Shown here: positions 9,697 to 17,465 of the stretch, piece after piece | Position numbering within the stretch: the first letter of the stretch is position 1 | Layout: every line of letters begins with the position of its first letter | From: Phycisphaerales bacterium UBA6054 | Lineage (GTDB): Bacteria > Planctomycetota > Phycisphaerae > Phycisphaerales > UBA1924 | Length of the DNA: 45,187 bases | Direction: 5' to 3' | Assembly: GCA_002429045.1 (NCBI GenBank) | Contig: DIYM01000154.1 | Location: 1-45,187, forward strand | Notes under the pieces: generated by a model | What the model was told of the DNA's origin: nothing | The model's database searches: none | The model's input: only the letters and a program-made list of their open reading frames with translations | Position numbers and translations under genes: made by a program

Positions 9697-9719
9697 TTTC
9701 AAAGACTATTGAAACTATA
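9697..9719 (-). promoter_or_regulatory. mqnC promoter -10 with adjacent palindrome
   Basis: On the minus strand TATAGT (plus 9714-9719) matches five of six bases of the -10 consensus. Overlapping its 3' edge is a perfect 6-bp inverted repeat, TTTCAA-N6-TTGAAA (9697-9702 and 9709-9714), at the expected start of the mRNA. The AT-rich arms stand out against the GC-rich background. It looks like an operator for a dimeric repressor, but no matching regulator is in the window. Confidence 0.4.
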
Positions 9720-9759
9720 CAGTGTTACGCCGAGACCTTCCAGTGAACCCGAGGCGGAT

Positions 9760-9788
9760 TTGATTGTGGTTAAACAGAAATCTATGCT
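9760..9788 (+). promoter_or_regulatory. Promoter of DoxX-like/ATP-grasp pair
   Basis: TTGATT (9760-9765) and TATGCT (9783-9788) are separated by exactly 17 bases, the best sigma-70-type arrangement in the window. The predicted start near 9795 lies just before the Shine-Dalgarno GAGGAGGG at 9801-9808. The surrounding spacer is unusually AT-rich and is shared with the divergent mqnC promoter. Confidence 0.45.
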
Positions 9789-9812
9789 GTCTTACAGAAA
9801 GAGGAGGGCGTG

Positions 9813-10328
9813 ATGCCCGCACCCGTTGCCGCACATATCCGTTGCTCTCGCGTTGTCGACAGGCTTGACCGGGTGATCGTCCGCGGGCTCTCCGCATGGT
9901 CCGCCCTGCTGATGCGGGGGGGTCTCGGTGTCGTCTTTGTTTGGTTCGGGGGGCTGAAGGTCTTTGGCGTCAGCCCAGCCGCGGACCTGGTCGCGCGAAC
10001 CACAGACTGGGCGTTCAGCCCCGCATGGTTCCTGCCCGTGCTCGGCGGCTGGGAGGTGCTGATCGGTCTCTGCCTTCTCGATCCGATCCGCTCGCTCGGC
10101 GGTCGGGCGTGGCTGACCAGGCTCGGGATCCTGCTGCTGGCTCTGCAGATCCCCGGGACCTTCCTCCCGCTGCTCGTGGTGCCGGAACGCTGTTTCGACG
10201 GCTCGCTGCTCGTGCTGACCCTCGAAGGGCAGTACATCGTCAAGAACCTGGTGCTGATCGCGGGAGCGATCGCGTTGGGCGCGACGGTCCGCGGGCGGCG
10301 GGCCCCGCCGGCAATAATCACCACATGA
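9813..10328 (+). CDS. DoxX/DUF417-like membrane protein
   Basis: 171 residues with four predicted membrane segments. The segments RGGLGVVFVWFGGLKVFG near the N-terminus and LEGQYIVKNLVLIAG near the C-terminus are the signature regions of DoxX/DUF417 (YkgB-like) proteins. These are small quinone- or redox-associated membrane proteins of uncertain function. ATG at 9813 is chosen over the GTG directly before it because the GAGGAGGG at 9801-9808 would leave only one base to the GTG. Its TGA overlaps the ATG of the ATP-grasp gene (ATGA), so the two are translationally coupled. Confidence 0.75.
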   Translation: MPAPVAAHIRCSRVVDRLDRVIVRGLSAWSALLMRGGLGVVFVWFGGLKVFGVSPAADLVARTTDWAFSPAWFLPVLGGWEVLIGLCLLDPIRSLGGRAWLTRLGILLLALQIPGTFLPLLVVPERCFDGSLLVLTLEGQYIVKNLVLIAGAIALGATVRGRRAPPAIITT

Positions 10329-11215
10329 AGATCGCGCTCGTCAGCTGCCTCGAACTCCCCGAGCCCGATTTCGACGAAGCACCGCTGCTGGACGCGCTCC
10401 GGGACGCGGGCCACCAGGCCCGATCCGCGGCATGGGACGACCCGTCCGTGAGTTGGTCCTCGTTCGACGCGTGTGTCCTCCGCGCGACCTGGAACTACCA
10501 CACCCGGCCCGAAGCGTTCCTGGCCTGGTGCGATCAAGCCGCGCAGGAGACCCGCCTGTTGAACGGCGCGGACGCGATCCGATGGAACGCGCACAAGTCG
10601 TACCTGCGGCACTTCGAGGATCGCCGGATCCCGATCGTGCCGACACTGTGGGGCGGGCGTGACACCGAGCCGGGCGACGACCCGGTCGCCGAGGCGTCTC
10701 GCCGCGGCTGGACGAAGCTCGTGATCAAGCCTGCGGTGTCCGCGGGTTCACGCGATACACGCGTGTTCGAGATCCACCCAGATTCACCGAACAAGGACGC
10801 GGTCTCGTTCGCGCGGGGCCTGCGCTGCCGAGAGGACATCATGGTCCAGCGGTTCATGGACTCGGTGTCCGCGGGCGGCGAGTCCTCCCTGGTCTTCATC
10901 GATGGCGAGCTGTCGCACGCGATCCAGAAGTTTCCGCGATTCTCGGGCCAGGACGAACACGTGGAAGCCAAGCCGGGGGTTGCGGCCGACGAGCGTCGCT
11001 TCGCCGAAGCGGTGCTCACCGCCTGCCCGTTCGATTGCCTGTACGCACGGGTGGACATCATGCGCGACAACGAGGGGGGCATCGTGCTCAGCGAGCTCGA
11101 ACTGATAGAGCCATCGCTGTTCTTCCCGCACGCGCCGGGCTCGGCGGGGCGGATGGCCGCGGCGATCGGGTCGCGGCTCGCCCGAGGTGCCGTCAGGGAT
11201 CGGCCCGGCCCTTGA
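10325..11215 (+). CDS. ATP-grasp domain protein
   Basis: 296 residues. Pattern of the small RimK/DcsG-like ATP-grasp proteins. It has an N-terminal pre-ATP-grasp domain with RATWNYHTRPEAFLAW, a Lys-containing strand KLVIKPAVSAGSRDTR that would bind ATP phosphates, and a C-terminal metal-binding strand SELELIEPSLFFPHAPGSA containing the Glu-x-Glu and downstream residues. Such enzymes ligate a carboxylate to an amine or thiol through an acyl phosphate, but the substrate is not predictable. It starts within the end of the DoxX-like gene, and the last 23 bases overlap the convergent symporter gene. Confidence 0.78.
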   Translation: MKIALVSCLELPEPDFDEAPLLDALRDAGHQARSAAWDDPSVSWSSFDACVLRATWNYHTRPEAFLAWCDQAAQETRLLNGADAIRWNAHKSYLRHFEDRRIPIVPTLWGGRDTEPGDDPVAEASRRGWTKLVIKPAVSAGSRDTRVFEIHPDSPNKDAVSFARGLRCREDIMVQRFMDSVSAGGESSLVFIDGELSHAIQKFPRFSGQDEHVEAKPGVAADERRFAEAVLTACPFDCLYARVDIMRDNEGGIVLSELELIEPSLFFPHAPGSAGRMAAAIGSRLARGAVRDRPGP

Positions 11216-12815
11216 GATCGTCGAGCGCCCCTGCCACGCGCTGCTGTCCCTGCGTGTCCGTCAGGCTCACCACGATGGCCACGACGAATCCGATCGCGAA
11301 CGACGGCAGCAGGACATCCAGTGCGCCGAGATAGCCGACCCATTCGTCGCGTCCGATCAGCGCGAACAGGTGCGGGACACCGAACTTGAAGATCGGTACG
11401 CCCAGGAAGCCCGACACCATGGCCGACTTGGCGCCCCGCGCGGTCAGCTTCGACCAGAACAACGACAGGATGATGGTCGGGCAGAACGTGGCGGCGATCC
11501 CCGACCAGCCGAAGATGATCGTCCAGAACACCCCCTGGTCCTTGTCGTACACCAGGATCCCCATGCCCATCGCGTACGCGATCAGCGCCAGCACCACAGT
11601 GACCTTGCGGCTCGTTGACACCAGTTGCTGGTCGGTCATGTCTGGATGGCGTGTCTTCTGCCAATAGTCGCGCACACCGGCCGACGAGGCGACGACGAGC
11701 AGCGAATCGATCGTGGACATGATCGCCGAGAGCACCATCGCGATGAAGAGCCCGGTGACGAATGCCGGCATGAGCTTCTCGGCCATGTGCGGCAGGATCC
11801 CGTCTTTGGCGTTTGCCACGGTCGGCGCGATCTCTGCGGCGCCCTGCAAGAGATCGGCAGGGGCGTACAGGGCTCGCCCGAGGATGCCGATGCAGACCGC
11901 GCCGCTGAGCGCTAGCGTGGTCCACGCGACGGCCACGACCGTGCCCTTGTTGATCTCCCTCTCCGACTTGATCGAGATGAAGCGCACGAAGACCTGCGGC
12001 GAGCCCAGGAACCCGACACCGATCGCGATGAAACCGAGCGTGGAGAAGACGGCGGTGGGGGTCCAGCCGCCCGCGCCGGGCTGTTCGACGCCGTCTGCGT
12101 CCGCCGGCGCGGGACCGTGCAGCGTGAGCAGATCGGGGTTGATCGAGCGGATGGTGTCGAGCAGGTTGGTGATGCCGCCGACCTCGAGCAGCCCGACCAC
12201 GGGCAGGACGACGAGCCCGAGCAGCATCAGCGAGCCCTGGAACACGTCTGACCACACCACGGCGGTGAACCCGCCCTGGGTGATGTAGAGCAGCACGATC
12301 GCGAAGCCGAACGTCGCGCCGAGGTAATGGTTCCAGTTCAGAAAATCGTTGAACGCGCCGCCGGCCGCGAAGACCTGGGCCGACGCATAGATCGGCACGA
12401 AGACCATCAGCGAGCCGGCGGCGATGAGCCGGAGCGTGTGCCCGCTGTCGCGGAAGCGTGATTCCAGATAGTCCGGCACGGTGATCGAGTCGTAGGAATC
12501 GGTCAGGCGTTTGAACCGCTTGGCCATGAACAGCCATGCGCCCGCGACGCCGATGATCTCGCCGATGACGATCCAGAACGCGTGCACCCCGAACGCGTAG
12601 CCAGCGCCGGTCAGGCCCAGCAGCAGCCACGCGCTCTCGCCGGTCGCCCGGCTGGAGAACGCGACGTTGATGAAGCCCAGGCGCTTGCCCGACGCGAAGT
12701 AGTCGCGGATGTCGTTCATCTTCCGCGACGCCAGGTACCCGATGACCACGAGGGTCCCCACGTAGAGCGCGACCGCGACGGTCTTCCAGATCATGCCGAT
12801 CGTCTCTGGCGTCAT
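11193..12815 (-). CDS. Sodium:solute symporter (SSS family)
   Basis: 540 residues with about 13 hydrophobic segments. SSRATGESAWLLLGLTGAGYAFG near the N-terminus is the PutP-like sodium-site helix of the SSS family, and GGFTAVVWSDVFQG is the conserved TM4-5 region. Na+-driven uptake, with proline-like amino acids as the nearest characterised substrates; the true substrate is uncertain. The ATG at 12815 is preferred over a GTG at 12860 because the shorter protein begins directly with the family's first membrane helix. The gene converges on the ATP-grasp gene with overlapping ends. Confidence 0.87.
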   Translation of the reverse strand: MTPETIGMIWKTVAVALYVGTLVVIGYLASRKMNDIRDYFASGKRLGFINVAFSSRATGESAWLLLGLTGAGYAFGVHAFWIVIGEIIGVAGAWLFMAKRFKRLTDSYDSITVPDYLESRFRDSGHTLRLIAAGSLMVFVPIYASAQVFAAGGAFNDFLNWNHYLGATFGFAIVLLYITQGGFTAVVWSDVFQGSLMLLGLVVLPVVGLLEVGGITNLLDTIRSINPDLLTLHGPAPADADGVEQPGAGGWTPTAVFSTLGFIAIGVGFLGSPQVFVRFISIKSEREINKGTVVAVAWTTLALSGAVCIGILGRALYAPADLLQGAAEIAPTVANAKDGILPHMAEKLMPAFVTGLFIAMVLSAIMSTIDSLLVVASSAGVRDYWQKTRHPDMTDQQLVSTSRKVTVVLALIAYAMGMGILVYDKDQGVFWTIIFGWSGIAATFCPTIILSLFWSKLTARGAKSAMVSGFLGVPIFKFGVPHLFALIGRDEWVGYLGALDVLLPSFAIGFVVAIVVSLTDTQGQQRVAGALDDLKGRADP

Positions 12816-12906
12816 GCGAAGCGATCCCCGTTCTAGCTGTGATGGTTCGGAAGCCCTCACCCTACCACGGATCGCATGACGCTGCAGAGAACCACGCCCG
12901 GGAGGA

Positions 12907-13878
12907 TCAGCCCCGGGGGTGCAGGGCTTTGATGACCCGGTTGAGCTGCGAACGGTCCACGTGGGTGTAGATCTGCGTCGTCGTGATGTCCGCGTGCCCG
13001 AGCAGGGTCTGCACGATCCTCAGGTCGGCGCCGCCCATCAGCAGGTGCGTCGCGAACGAGTGCCGCAGCGTGTGCGGGTGGACGTCCTTGAGCCCGGCGG
13101 CCTTGGCCCAGCGGGTGACGATCTGCCACACGCGGACGCGTTCGATCGGTCTGCCGGACCTGGTGAGGAACAGACGCCCCATGTCTCGGCGCTCGGCGGC
13201 CCGCTCGGCGGTGATCAAGCGGGAGCGGCAATCACGCACGTACTCGTCCATCGCACGCATCGCCGGTGCGCCCATCGGCACAAGGCGCTGCTTGTCGCCC
13301 TTGCCCAGCACGCGGACGATGCCTGTTTTCTCCATCAGGTCCGCGAGCCCGATCCGCCCGACCTCCGAGGCGCGCAGGCCCGACGCGTACATCAGCTCGA
13401 GGATCGCACGGTCCCGCTTCCAGAGCGGGATGGTGTCGGGCTTGGCGCCGGGCGCCGGGCCGGGCGCATTCAGCAGGCGTCGCATCTCGCCCGGTGTCAT
13501 CACGCCCGGCAGGCGCTTCCATTTCGCGGGCCGATCGAGGTGATCGGCGGGGTTGCTCTGGAACGCGCCCGTGGCGCACAGCCACTTGCACAGGACCTTG
13601 ATGGTCGCGATGTGGCGGGACACCGTGGCGGGCGAGTAGCCCCGGTCCTTGCTCAGCGAGCGGATGTGGTCGATCAGCTGCCGGGGCGTGAGATCGCCGA
13701 TGGAGCCGACCCCGCGTTGCTGGAGGTCGAGGAGCAGCGTGTCGAGGTCGCGCGCATAGGCCTCCAGCGTCGCGGGCAGCAGCCCGCACTCGACGCGCAG
13801 GAAGATCAGGAACCCGCGTCGGACCGTCTGGAGGGGTTCTGTGAGCTGGCGGACGCGGCGTGCCTCGGCGGAGGTCAT
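12907..13878 (-). CDS. xerD: Xer-type tyrosine recombinase
   Basis: 323 residues, close to the 295-310 of XerC/XerD. A SAM-like N-terminal core-binding domain (about 15-105) precedes the catalytic domain. All catalytic residues are present: Arg169 (SGLRASEV), Lys193 (LGKGDKQR), His269 and Arg272 (HTLRHSF), His295 (LLGHAD) and nucleophile Tyr304 (TQIYTHV). It most resembles XerD, the chromosome-dimer resolvase; XerC cannot be ruled out. The ATG 13878 is preferred to a GTG at 13920, since that GTG lies at the base of the upstream flagellin terminator. Only 33 bases separate the terminator from the ATG and no good promoter is seen there, so some read-through from flaA may express it. Confidence 0.9.
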   Translation of the reverse strand: MTSAEARRVRQLTEPLQTVRRGFLIFLRVECGLLPATLEAYARDLDTLLLDLQQRGVGSIGDLTPRQLIDHIRSLSKDRGYSPATVSRHIATIKVLCKWLCATGAFQSNPADHLDRPAKWKRLPGVMTPGEMRRLLNAPGPAPGAKPDTIPLWKRDRAILELMYASGLRASEVGRIGLADLMEKTGIVRVLGKGDKQRLVPMGAPAMRAMDEYVRDCRSRLITAERAAERRDMGRLFLTRSGRPIERVRVWQIVTRWAKAAGLKDVHPHTLRHSFATHLLMGGADLRIVQTLLGHADITTTQIYTHVDRSQLNRVIKALHPRG

Positions 13879-13911
13879 CCGTGAGAGATCGGCGTGTGCG
13901 CGAGGCGCGCA

Positions 13912-13941
13912 TGAAAACACCCCGGACCTTTCGATCCGGGG
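13912..13941 (-). terminator. Rho-independent terminator of flaA
   Basis: CCCCGGA (13920-13926) and TCCGGGG (13935-13941) form a 7-bp stem with an 8-base loop. On the minus strand the stem is followed by TGTTTTC, a U-rich tract. It lies 36 bases past the stop of flaA. Confidence 0.75.
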
Positions 13942-13977
13942 CGCGGAGTATCAGCCTTTTACTCCCTCAGAGTCGCC

Positions 13978-15480
13978 TTAGCCCAGGAGGCTCAGGACGT
14001 TCTGGGGGCTCTGGTTCGCCAGCGAGAGGACGTTGGTCGAGGCCTGGACCAGGATCTGGTTCCGGGTCAGGGCCGCGGTCTCCTGGGCGAAGTCGGCGTC
14101 ACGGATGACCGACTCGGCGGCCGTGGTGTTCTCCAGGCCGACGTTCAGCGAGCGGATGGTCGCGCCCACCACGTTCTTCTGGAACGCACCGAGACGCCCG
14201 CGGGTCGAGGAGACCTGATCGATCGCCTTGGCAACGATGTCCTGGGCGGTGTTCAGGTTGTCGCCGTCGACGACGTTGAACGCCTTGCCGGAGCCGAGGT
14301 CATCGAGGAACCCGGTCTCGGTCGAGCCGAGCTTGCGGGTGGTGATGTCACCGATACCGATCGACACCTTGCCCGCGACGTTGACCTGGGAGGCGAGCTG
14401 GAAGTCTGCGCCGCCGCCCTCGACGGTGAACGCGCTGACCGAGGCGAGGGTCTGGGAGGTCGAGGTGTCGAGCGTGAAGGCGACATCGAGGAAGTCGCTG
14501 TTGACGCTCAGTTCCTTGCCGCGGCCGACGGCCAGCAGACCGTTGATCGTGCCGCCGATGTCCTGCCCCTCGTCGCGGACGCCGTTGTTGGCGTTGGCGA
14601 AGGTGGTGGGCCCGCTGGTCGAAGGGGTGCTGAAGTCGCCGGCTTCGAAGTTCAGGATGCCCGAACCGGTCGAGAGGCCGCCGACGTTGTTGACCTGGAT
14701 CGAGACGAACTCGGACGAGCCGAAGTCATCCGAGACGAGCGAGATGCCCGTGCCCGAGGCGGTGGCGGTCACGCCGGTGACGTCGTTGACCGAGTTGATC
14801 GCGGTCGCGATCTGGGCCAGCGTGGCCCCCGAAGCGAACTGCAGTTCGCGGCTGCCGAGCGAGCCGCCGATCTCGACGATGAACTGCGACCCGGTGGTCA
14901 GGTCGAGGTTGGCCGCGCCGAACGAGACGAACACGCCGGCCTGCTGGGCGGACTGGGTCACGATCGCTTCGACCGACTGGGAGGCGCCGTCGAACTTGGC
15001 GCCGCGGACCTGGAAGTCGGTGACGCCCGAGGCGACCGAGCCGACCTGGTAATCGAAGTTGCCGTTCAGGAGCTTGTTGCCCTGGAAGTTGGTCGAGCCG
15101 GCGATGCGGTCGACGGTCTGCAGGATCGAATCGATCTGCAGCTGGTTCGCTTCCCGCTCCGACTCGGAGAGACCGGCCGTGTTGGCCGAGGTGGTCAGCA
15201 GGCCCTGGAGCTCGGTGAGCAGCGAGGAGACCTCCTGGAGCCCGCCCTCAGCGATGTTCACGACCTGGTCGGCACGCTCGGCGTTGCCGATCGCGGCGTT
15301 GAGCGAGGCCTTCTCGGCCCGCAGGTTCTCACTGGCGATCAGACCGGCGGGATCGTCCTTGCCGCGGTTGATCTTCAGACCCGTTGACAGACGCTCGAGG
15401 GCGGTGCTCAGGGTCGAGTTGTTCTGGCCCAGCACCCGCTGGCCGAGGATCGACGGGATGTTCGTGTTGATGCGAGTCAT
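13978..15480 (-). CDS. Flagellin A (filament subunit)
   Basis: 500 residues. The D0/D1 N-terminus (MTRINTNIPSILGQRVLGQN, then LERLSTGLKINRGKDDPAGL) and C-terminus (RDADFAQETAALTRNQILVQ, then LANQSPQNVLSLLG) are canonical. They pack as coiled helices in the filament core. The middle (about 165-400) is a surface-exposed variable region with at least one 'flagellin IN' repeat around ATAINSVNDVTGVTA. No signal peptide is expected because export is by the flagellar type III system. It has its own leader with a Shine-Dalgarno GGAGGA, a candidate sigma-54 promoter upstream and a strong terminator downstream. The second flagellin gene lies directly upstream on the same strand and shares the termini but not the middle. 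Confidence 0.95.
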   Translation of the reverse strand: MTRINTNIPSILGQRVLGQNNSTLSTALERLSTGLKINRGKDDPAGLIASENLRAEKASLNAAIGNAERADQVVNIAEGGLQEVSSLLTELQGLLTTSANTAGLSESEREANQLQIDSILQTVDRIAGSTNFQGNKLLNGNFDYQVGSVASGVTDFQVRGAKFDGASQSVEAIVTQSAQQAGVFVSFGAANLDLTTGSQFIVEIGGSLGSRELQFASGATLAQIATAINSVNDVTGVTATASGTGISLVSDDFGSSEFVSIQVNNVGGLSTGSGILNFEAGDFSTPSTSGPTTFANANNGVRDEGQDIGGTINGLLAVGRGKELSVNSDFLDVAFTLDTSTSQTLASVSAFTVEGGGADFQLASQVNVAGKVSIGIGDITTRKLGSTETGFLDDLGSGKAFNVVDGDNLNTAQDIVAKAIDQVSSTRGRLGAFQKNVVGATIRSLNVGLENTTAAESVIRDADFAQETAALTRNQILVQASTNVLSLANQSPQNVLSLLG

Positions 15481-15488
15481 TTGGCTGA

Positions 15489-15531
15489 TTCCTCCGTGAA
15501 GGCTGACAGGGGCACACGCCCCTCGGTGTCC
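15489..15531 (-). promoter_or_regulatory. flaA leader: candidate CsrA sites
   Basis: On the minus strand, TTC-ACGGAG-GAA (15489-15500) places the Shine-Dalgarno GGAG in a hexaloop closed by a weak 3-bp stem. GGACACC (15525-15531) lies 45 bases before the ATG, and a GGGGC-GTGT-GCCCC hairpin (15510-15523) separates them. The ACGGAG loop and the GGACACC are shared with the flaB leader. Two GGA sites, one over the Shine-Dalgarno, is the arrangement by which CsrA represses flagellin translation in Bacillus subtilis. Confidence 0.45.
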
Positions 15532-15575
15532 GTCGTGTCGTGACGGTCAGACCCGGTTCCGTTCCAGGCCCGTCC

Positions 15576-15591
15576 GGCAAGCAACACGCCT
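15576..15591 (-). promoter_or_regulatory. Possible sigma-54 promoter of flaA
   Basis: Minus-strand AGGCGTGTTGCTTGCC has the invariant GG and GC exactly 10 bases apart, with TTGC at the -12 position. The -24 part (AGGCGT) is a weak match to TGGCAC. The predicted start is about 85 bases before the ATG. No sigma-28-type promoter could be seen. Confidence 0.33.
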
Positions 15592-15717
15592 CCGGACCTC
15601 GGGTGGATCGACGCTCGGGCAACCCGGATGAAGCGCCGCGCGGCGACTCGCGGAAGATTTTGCGGTTCCCAGCCCGTTATGCGGACCCAAAGGGGTTCCG
15701 GCTTGCGCTGCGCAGGC

Positions 15718-15748
15718 AAAAAACCCCCCGGCAGCGGTGTCCGGGGGG
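15718..15748 (-). terminator. Rho-independent terminator of flaB
   Basis: CCCCCCGG (15724-15731) pairs with CCGGGGGG (15741-15748), an 8-bp GC-only stem with a 9-base loop, followed on the minus strand by TTTTTT (15718-15723). It lies about 63 bases past the flaB stop and is the strongest intrinsic terminator in the window. Confidence 0.88.
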
Positions 15749-15811
15749 CTTCAGAATGCACTGCCGAGCTTCAGCGAGGCGGAAGATCACCCCGGCTCGC
15801 GGTCCCTTGCG

Positions 15812-17365
15812 TTATCCGAGCAACTGGAGCACGTTCTGCGCCGACTGGTTTGCCAGCGCCAGCACCGACGTGCCCGCGGACTGGAGGATCTGGACCCGGG
15901 TCAGTTCGGACGACTCGGCCGCGAAGTCGGCGTCCCGGATGATGCTCCGGCTCGCGGTCAGGTTCTCGAACGTGCTCTGGAGCGATCTCGTGTTGGTCTC
16001 GAGCACGTTCCGCTCGAACGCGCCCAGGCGCCCCCGGAGGATCGAGACCTCATCGATCGCCTTGTCGATGATCTTCTCCAGCCCGGTGAAGTCGCCCCGA
16101 TCCGCGGCCTCGGCGAGCGAGTTGCCCTGACCGTCCTGGAGGCTGGAGAGGAACTGGATCGTCCCGTCGACCTGGGCGCCGCCCAGCCGCTCGGCTGACG
16201 TCGCCTGCACCCCGATGTTGCTCTGCTGCAGGGCGTTCACGTTCGGGCCCAACTGGAACACCGCCCCGCCGCCGGTGATCTGGAAGTCCTTGGTCGTCAG
16301 CGTGGGGTCGAGGGCGTAGTTCTCGTCCAGCAGCAGATTCAGGGCGAGGGTGGGGGAGTTGATCGAGACGCTCAGCCCGTCGCCGTTGGCGATCACCCCG
16401 TTGATGAGCGCGGCGACATCGCGTCCCTCGTCCCGCTTGGCCGAGACCAGGTTCGGATCGGCCCAGTCGAAGGGGGTGGACGCCGAGAAATCGGCGTTGG
16501 CATCGAGCTTGAACAGGTTGAAGTTGTCGTTGGCGGCGTCCTCGGGCGCGTCCACGCGTTCGACGCTGACGAACGAGTCCGAGCCGTATTCGGTCGCCCG
16601 GAACACGATGCCCGAGTTCGCGTTGCCGTTGATCAGCGCCGCCTCGACGCCCGTCAGTGACGACTGCCCGTTGATCGCGCTGACGATGCTCGCGAAGGTC
16701 GCGTTGGACTGGAACTGGAGCTGCTGCACGCCCTCCGCCCCGTTGATCCGCAGCGTGACGGACGAGAGCAGCGTCCCGTCGGCGCCGACGACGTTGTCTC
16801 CGTTGAGGAACAGCGAGCCCTTCTGGGCCGACGTGATGACATCGACGTTGACGTCGATGGACGACGCCCCCACGAAACTCGCGGCGAAGATGTCTGCTTT
16901 CTCGATCGTGCTCGTGGTCAGCCCGCTGGTCAGGTAGTCCAGCGATCCGTCGAGGAGCTTGAGCCCGCCGAACGTCGCGGTGTTGCTGATGCGGGTGATC
17001 GATTGGATTGCAGAGTTGATCTGCAGCTGATTCGCGTTGCGCTCCTCGTCCGAGATCGCGCCGGTGTTGGCGGCCTCGACGACCAGCGACTTGATCGAGT
17101 TGAGCAGGTCGGTGATCTCGGTCAGCGAGCCCTCCGTGGTGGAGATGACGGCGCTGGCCCGCTCGCCGTTTCGGATCGCCTGCTCGATGCCCTTGATATC
17201 CGTGGCGATGCGTTCCGAGATGATCAGCCCGGCGGGGTCGTCCTTGCCTCGGTTGATGCGCAGCCCCGTCGAGAGCCGCTCGAGCCGGAGCTGCAGGTCG
17301 TCCCCGGAGCGATTGAGCCGCTGCTGGGCGACCAGGCTGGGCACGTTCGTGTTGATGCGTGTCAT
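15812..17365 (-). CDS. Flagellin B (filament subunit)
   Basis: 517 residues. Conserved ends are MTRINTNVPSLVAQQRLNRS with LERLSTGLRINRGKDDPAGL, and RDADFAAESSELTRVQILQS with LANQSAQNVLQLLG. The central region (about 170-430) is unrelated in detail to flagellin A but also contains a 'flagellin IN' type segment (SIVSAINGQSSLTGVEAALI). It is the last gene of a probable fliW-csrA-flaB unit, 100 bases after csrA, and is closed by a strong terminator. The Shine-Dalgarno is sequestered in the loop of a perfect 6-bp hairpin. Two unlike flagellins side by side suggest a filament of mixed composition or separately regulated subunits. Confidence 0.94.
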   Translation of the reverse strand: MTRINTNVPSLVAQQRLNRSGDDLQLRLERLSTGLRINRGKDDPAGLIISERIATDIKGIEQAIRNGERASAVISTTEGSLTEITDLLNSIKSLVVEAANTGAISDEERNANQLQINSAIQSITRISNTATFGGLKLLDGSLDYLTSGLTTSTIEKADIFAASFVGASSIDVNVDVITSAQKGSLFLNGDNVVGADGTLLSSVTLRINGAEGVQQLQFQSNATFASIVSAINGQSSLTGVEAALINGNANSGIVFRATEYGSDSFVSVERVDAPEDAANDNFNLFKLDANADFSASTPFDWADPNLVSAKRDEGRDVAALINGVIANGDGLSVSINSPTLALNLLLDENYALDPTLTTKDFQITGGGAVFQLGPNVNALQQSNIGVQATSAERLGGAQVDGTIQFLSSLQDGQGNSLAEAADRGDFTGLEKIIDKAIDEVSILRGRLGAFERNVLETNTRSLQSTFENLTASRSIIRDADFAAESSELTRVQILQSAGTSVLALANQSAQNVLQLLG

Positions 17366-17366
17366 G

Positions 17367-17398
17367 GCAATCCTCCGTGATTGCGTTCCGGGGTGTCC
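17367..17398 (-). promoter_or_regulatory. flaB leader: Shine-Dalgarno hairpin, CsrA-like
   Basis: On the minus strand GCAATC-ACGGAG-GATTGC (17367-17384) is a perfect 6-bp hairpin with a hexaloop containing GGA. The Shine-Dalgarno GGAGG spans the loop and the first stem base, one base plus the stem arm from the ATG. A second GGA motif, CAAGGACACC, lies 27 bases before the ATG (GGACACC at 17392-17398) and matches the CARGGA core of the CsrA SELEX consensus. Known CsrA sites have GGA in an apical loop, and csrA is the next gene upstream. Confidence 0.6.
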
Positions 17399-17465
17399 TT
17401 GGTGGAGCCGGCCCCGATCCGGCGGTCTGGTTCTGGTCTACGCGGCTGCCCGGGCGGGCGGCGTT

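Larger units (their letters stand above)
15481..15811 (-). other. Spacer between flaB and flaA
   Basis: 331 bases without a gene. Reading the minus strand, it contains the flaB terminator (15718-15748), a stretch of about 125 bases with no recognised element, the candidate flaA promoter (15576-15591) and a structured flaA leader. The leader carries GGACACC (15525-15531), a GGGGC/GCCCC hairpin (15510-15523) and the Shine-Dalgarno hairpin (15489-15500). Confidence 0.6.

Noticed and set aside
12816..12860. GTG start at 12860 for the symporter
   Set aside because: It adds 15 polar residues ahead of the first family helix. The ATG at 12815 fits the family N-terminus.
12907..17365. Flagellin phase variation by the neighbouring tyrosine recombinase
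   Set aside because: No inverted repeats flank either flagellin gene or its promoter, both genes face the same way, and the recombinase has the profile of the housekeeping XerD.
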